This document shows positions 6,024 through 6,812 of a stretch of DNA of 6,812 nucleotides, piece by piece; positions within the stretch are counted from its first letter, which is position 1, and each line of letters opens with the position of its first letter. A program made the translations under genes and the position numbers. The notes under the pieces are model-generated. The model saw nothing but the letters and a program-made list of their open reading frames with translations, was not told where the DNA came from and did no database searches. This DNA is from Cyanobacteria bacterium UBA1186 (GTDB lineage: Bacteria; Cyanobacteriota; Vampirovibrionia; Gastranaerophilales; Gastranaerophilaceae). The stretch covers positions 13,880 through 20,691 of the forward strand of contig DBYM01000077.1 of NCBI GenBank assembly GCA_002309875.1, in the 5' to 3' direction.

Positions 6024-6614
6024 CGGTTTGTAGTCGCTGTATATCAAACTTGACCAACCTCTGAAGTAACTGATTTGAGTCAGCGAGCCTGTTTTGATAA
6101 GTATTTTATGCTGATTTTCAGGAGTAAGTCCGAGTGTCTTTGCAAGTGCCGACTGAATAACCTCGGGAGTTGTAACTATTATTATTCTGTTTCCGGCATT
6201 CTCTTTAACCAAAGAGTTTATAATCTTTGAAACTCGCTTGTTAAAATCCTTCAGGGACTCACCGTTATTAGGAGTTTCGGTAAATGCTTTCGGACCTTTT
6301 TCTTTAAAAATATCAGAATAAAGAGAGCCCTTCCAATCTCCGTAATCCCGTGATTCCAAGTCAATCGTAACGGCTTTCTGCTTAAACATTTTGGCAATTA
6401 TTTGCGCACTCTGTGTACAGCAGGCATTCGGGCTTGAATATATCTTGTCATACCCGACTCCACGTTTTTTTAAGTAGTCGCAAACTCCTTCAATTTCCTC
6501 TTCTCCAAAATCATTAAGTTTTGGAGATTTTTGGTTAATATTTATTATCCCGTCCAATGAATGAACGGTTGCACCATGAGTTATAAAAGTTATCTTACAA
6601 ATACGTTTAAACAT
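6018..6614 (-). CDS. Histidine phosphatase superfamily (phosphoglycerate mutase-like) protein, probably catalytically dead
   Basis: This protein (198 residues) aligns by eye along its whole length with branch-1 histidine phosphatases: FITHGAT (10-16) for the RHGET start, KIYSSPNACCTQSA (57-70) for IYSSPxxRxxQTA, LESRDYGDWKG (86-96), NNGESLKDFNKRV (116-128), IIIVTTPEVIQ (144-154) for VVSHGGVIR, and LGLTPEN (161-167). The phosphate pocket is largely gone. The first Arg is T12, the second Arg is C65, the conserved acid is S88 and the second His is T149, with Pro-Glu in place of Gly-Gly after it. Only the nucleophile position H13 remains. A binding or regulatory role, or an altered activity, is more likely than normal phosphatase or mutase activity. 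The frame is intact, so it is not a decaying gene. Its TAG (6018-6020) lies beyond the porin stop in the opposite strand, giving a 6-base tail-to-tail overlap. No signal peptide is seen, so it should be cytoplasmic. Confidence 0.88.
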   Translation of the reverse strand: MFKRICKITFITHGATVHSLDGIININQKSPKLNDFGEEEIEGVCDYLKKRGVGYDKIYSSPNACCTQSAQIIAKMFKQKAVTIDLESRDYGDWKGSLYSDIFKEKGPKAFTETPNNGESLKDFNKRVSKIINSLVKENAGNRIIIVTTPEVIQSALAKTLGLTPENQHKILIKTGSLTQISYFRGWSSLIYSDYKPL

Positions 6615-6619
6615 AAAAA

Positions 6620-6622
6620 CCT
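6620..6622 (-). promoter_or_regulatory. Minimal ribosome binding site of the phosphatase-like gene
   Basis: On the minus strand an AGG triplet lies five bases before the ATG at 6614. It supports that start, though the predicted transcript begins almost at this triplet, so the leader would be only about eight bases. Confidence 0.4.
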
Positions 6623-6628
6623 GTTCAT

Positions 6629-6637
6629 ATTATAACA
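6629..6637 (-). promoter_or_regulatory. Extended -10 promoter of the phosphatase-like gene
   Basis: On the minus strand TGT directly followed by TATAAT gives a perfect extended -10 element. No -35 hexamer is found at 16-18 bases; that position is occupied by the GC-rich stem of the neighbouring terminator. Transcription would start near 6622, eight bases before the ATG at 6614. Confidence 0.65.
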
Positions 6638-6645
6638 CAGATAAC

Positions 6646-6677
6646 AAAAAAGGGCGGGCATTAATAATGCCCGCCCT
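6646..6677 (-). terminator. Strong intrinsic terminator of the gene entering from the right
   Basis: A perfect 12-base-pair stem (AGGGCGGGCATT at 6651-6662 with AATGCCCGCCCT at 6666-6677) closes a 3-base loop. On the minus strand it is followed by five to six T residues (6646-6651), so it stops leftward transcription. It begins 12 bases after the stop codon of the partial gene at 6690. On the plus strand no T-run follows, so it is one-directional. Confidence 0.9.
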
Positions 6678-6689
6678 CATAAATATTTC

Positions 6690-6812
6690 CTATCGTGTCG
6701 TTTGTATAAATAAACTAATAAGGTCATTTAATGCAGAGTATTGTTTTTGGTAATTTTGCGATTGCTTTTCTAAAGCAAGGATTTGTTTTTTGTATTCCTG
6801 AATTGTTCCCTG
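6690..6812 (-). CDS. C-terminal 40 residues of an unknown Gln/Lys-rich, probably coiled-coil protein
   Basis: On the minus strand the frame is open from the window edge to a TAG at 6690-6692. The 40 residues are rich in Gln, Lys and Glu with hydrophobic residues at heptad-like spacing (IQEYKKQILALEK, then YSALNDLISLF), which suggests a helix or coiled coil at the end of a larger protein. The start lies beyond the window. The reading is supported by the strong leftward terminator 12 bases after the stop. The function cannot be told from this fragment. An overlapping plus-strand frame starting at 6731 is less convincing. Confidence 0.65.
   Translation of the reverse strand, partial: QGTIQEYKKQILALEKQSQNYQKQYSALNDLISLFIQTTR

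Noticed and set aside
6651..6677. The GC-rich hairpin as a repeat element or a bidirectional terminator.
   Set aside because: Only one copy is present in the window and only the minus strand carries a T-run after the stem, so a one-way intrinsic terminator explains it.
6731..6812. Plus-strand frame from ATG 6731 with an AAGG seven bases upstream, open to the window edge.
   Set aside because: The minus-strand frame in the same place has coiled-coil-like composition, ends in a stop and is followed by a leftward terminator, which explains the region better. The plus-strand reading cannot be fully excluded with so few codons.

Overview
The window looks like a piece of chromosome from a low-GC (roughly 40% by eye) diderm bacterium. 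The diderm assignment rests on a signal-peptide-bearing outer-membrane porin of the phosphate-selective O/P type, a PBP4-type peptidoglycan hydrolase fragment and a membrane-anchored LysM protein. The style of the porin, in particular its last third, and of the Asn-rich hypothetical protein recalls gut Gastranaerophilales (Melainabacteria, the non-photosynthetic sister group of Cyanobacteria). That placement is recognition by eye, not a search result. I see no insertion sequence, CRISPR array, rRNA or tRNA.

Left part (2-3229, plus strand): the 3' end of dacB (PBP4, peptidase S13) abuts a Xer tyrosine recombinase with no spacer. After a 108-base gap with a plausible promoter comes a short LysM membrane protein, then radA three bases later. 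The theme is cell-envelope housekeeping plus chromosome maintenance (dimer resolution, recombination intermediate processing).

Middle (3233-4612, minus strand): a 459-residue protein of unrecognised family, convergent with radA, with only 3 bases between the stop codons. Its C-terminal half carries a Cys, a Gly-His and an Asp-Ser in the order and local setting of a papain-fold (C39-like) cysteine peptidase. The gap 4613-4763 is a divergent control region. It holds a strong sigma-70 type promoter for the porin, two 11-bp-spaced direct repeats resembling a short cyanobacterial Pho box, a 15-bp palindrome and an AT-dinucleotide run that overlaps the start codon of the minus-strand gene.

Right part: the porin (4764-6023, plus) runs tail-to-tail into, and overlaps by 6 bases, a minus-strand histidine-phosphatase-superfamily gene (6018-6614). 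That protein keeps the fold signature but has lost nearly every phosphate-pocket residue, so it is probably a pseudoenzyme. It is transcribed from an extended -10 promoter lying just behind a strong intrinsic terminator. The terminator ends a further minus-strand gene whose last 40 codons, a Gln/Lys-rich probable coiled coil, enter from the right edge.

Most of the window is ordinary housekeeping. The parts worth a second look are the degenerate phosphatase, the candidate cysteine peptidase and the divergent intergenic control region between 4613 and 4763.
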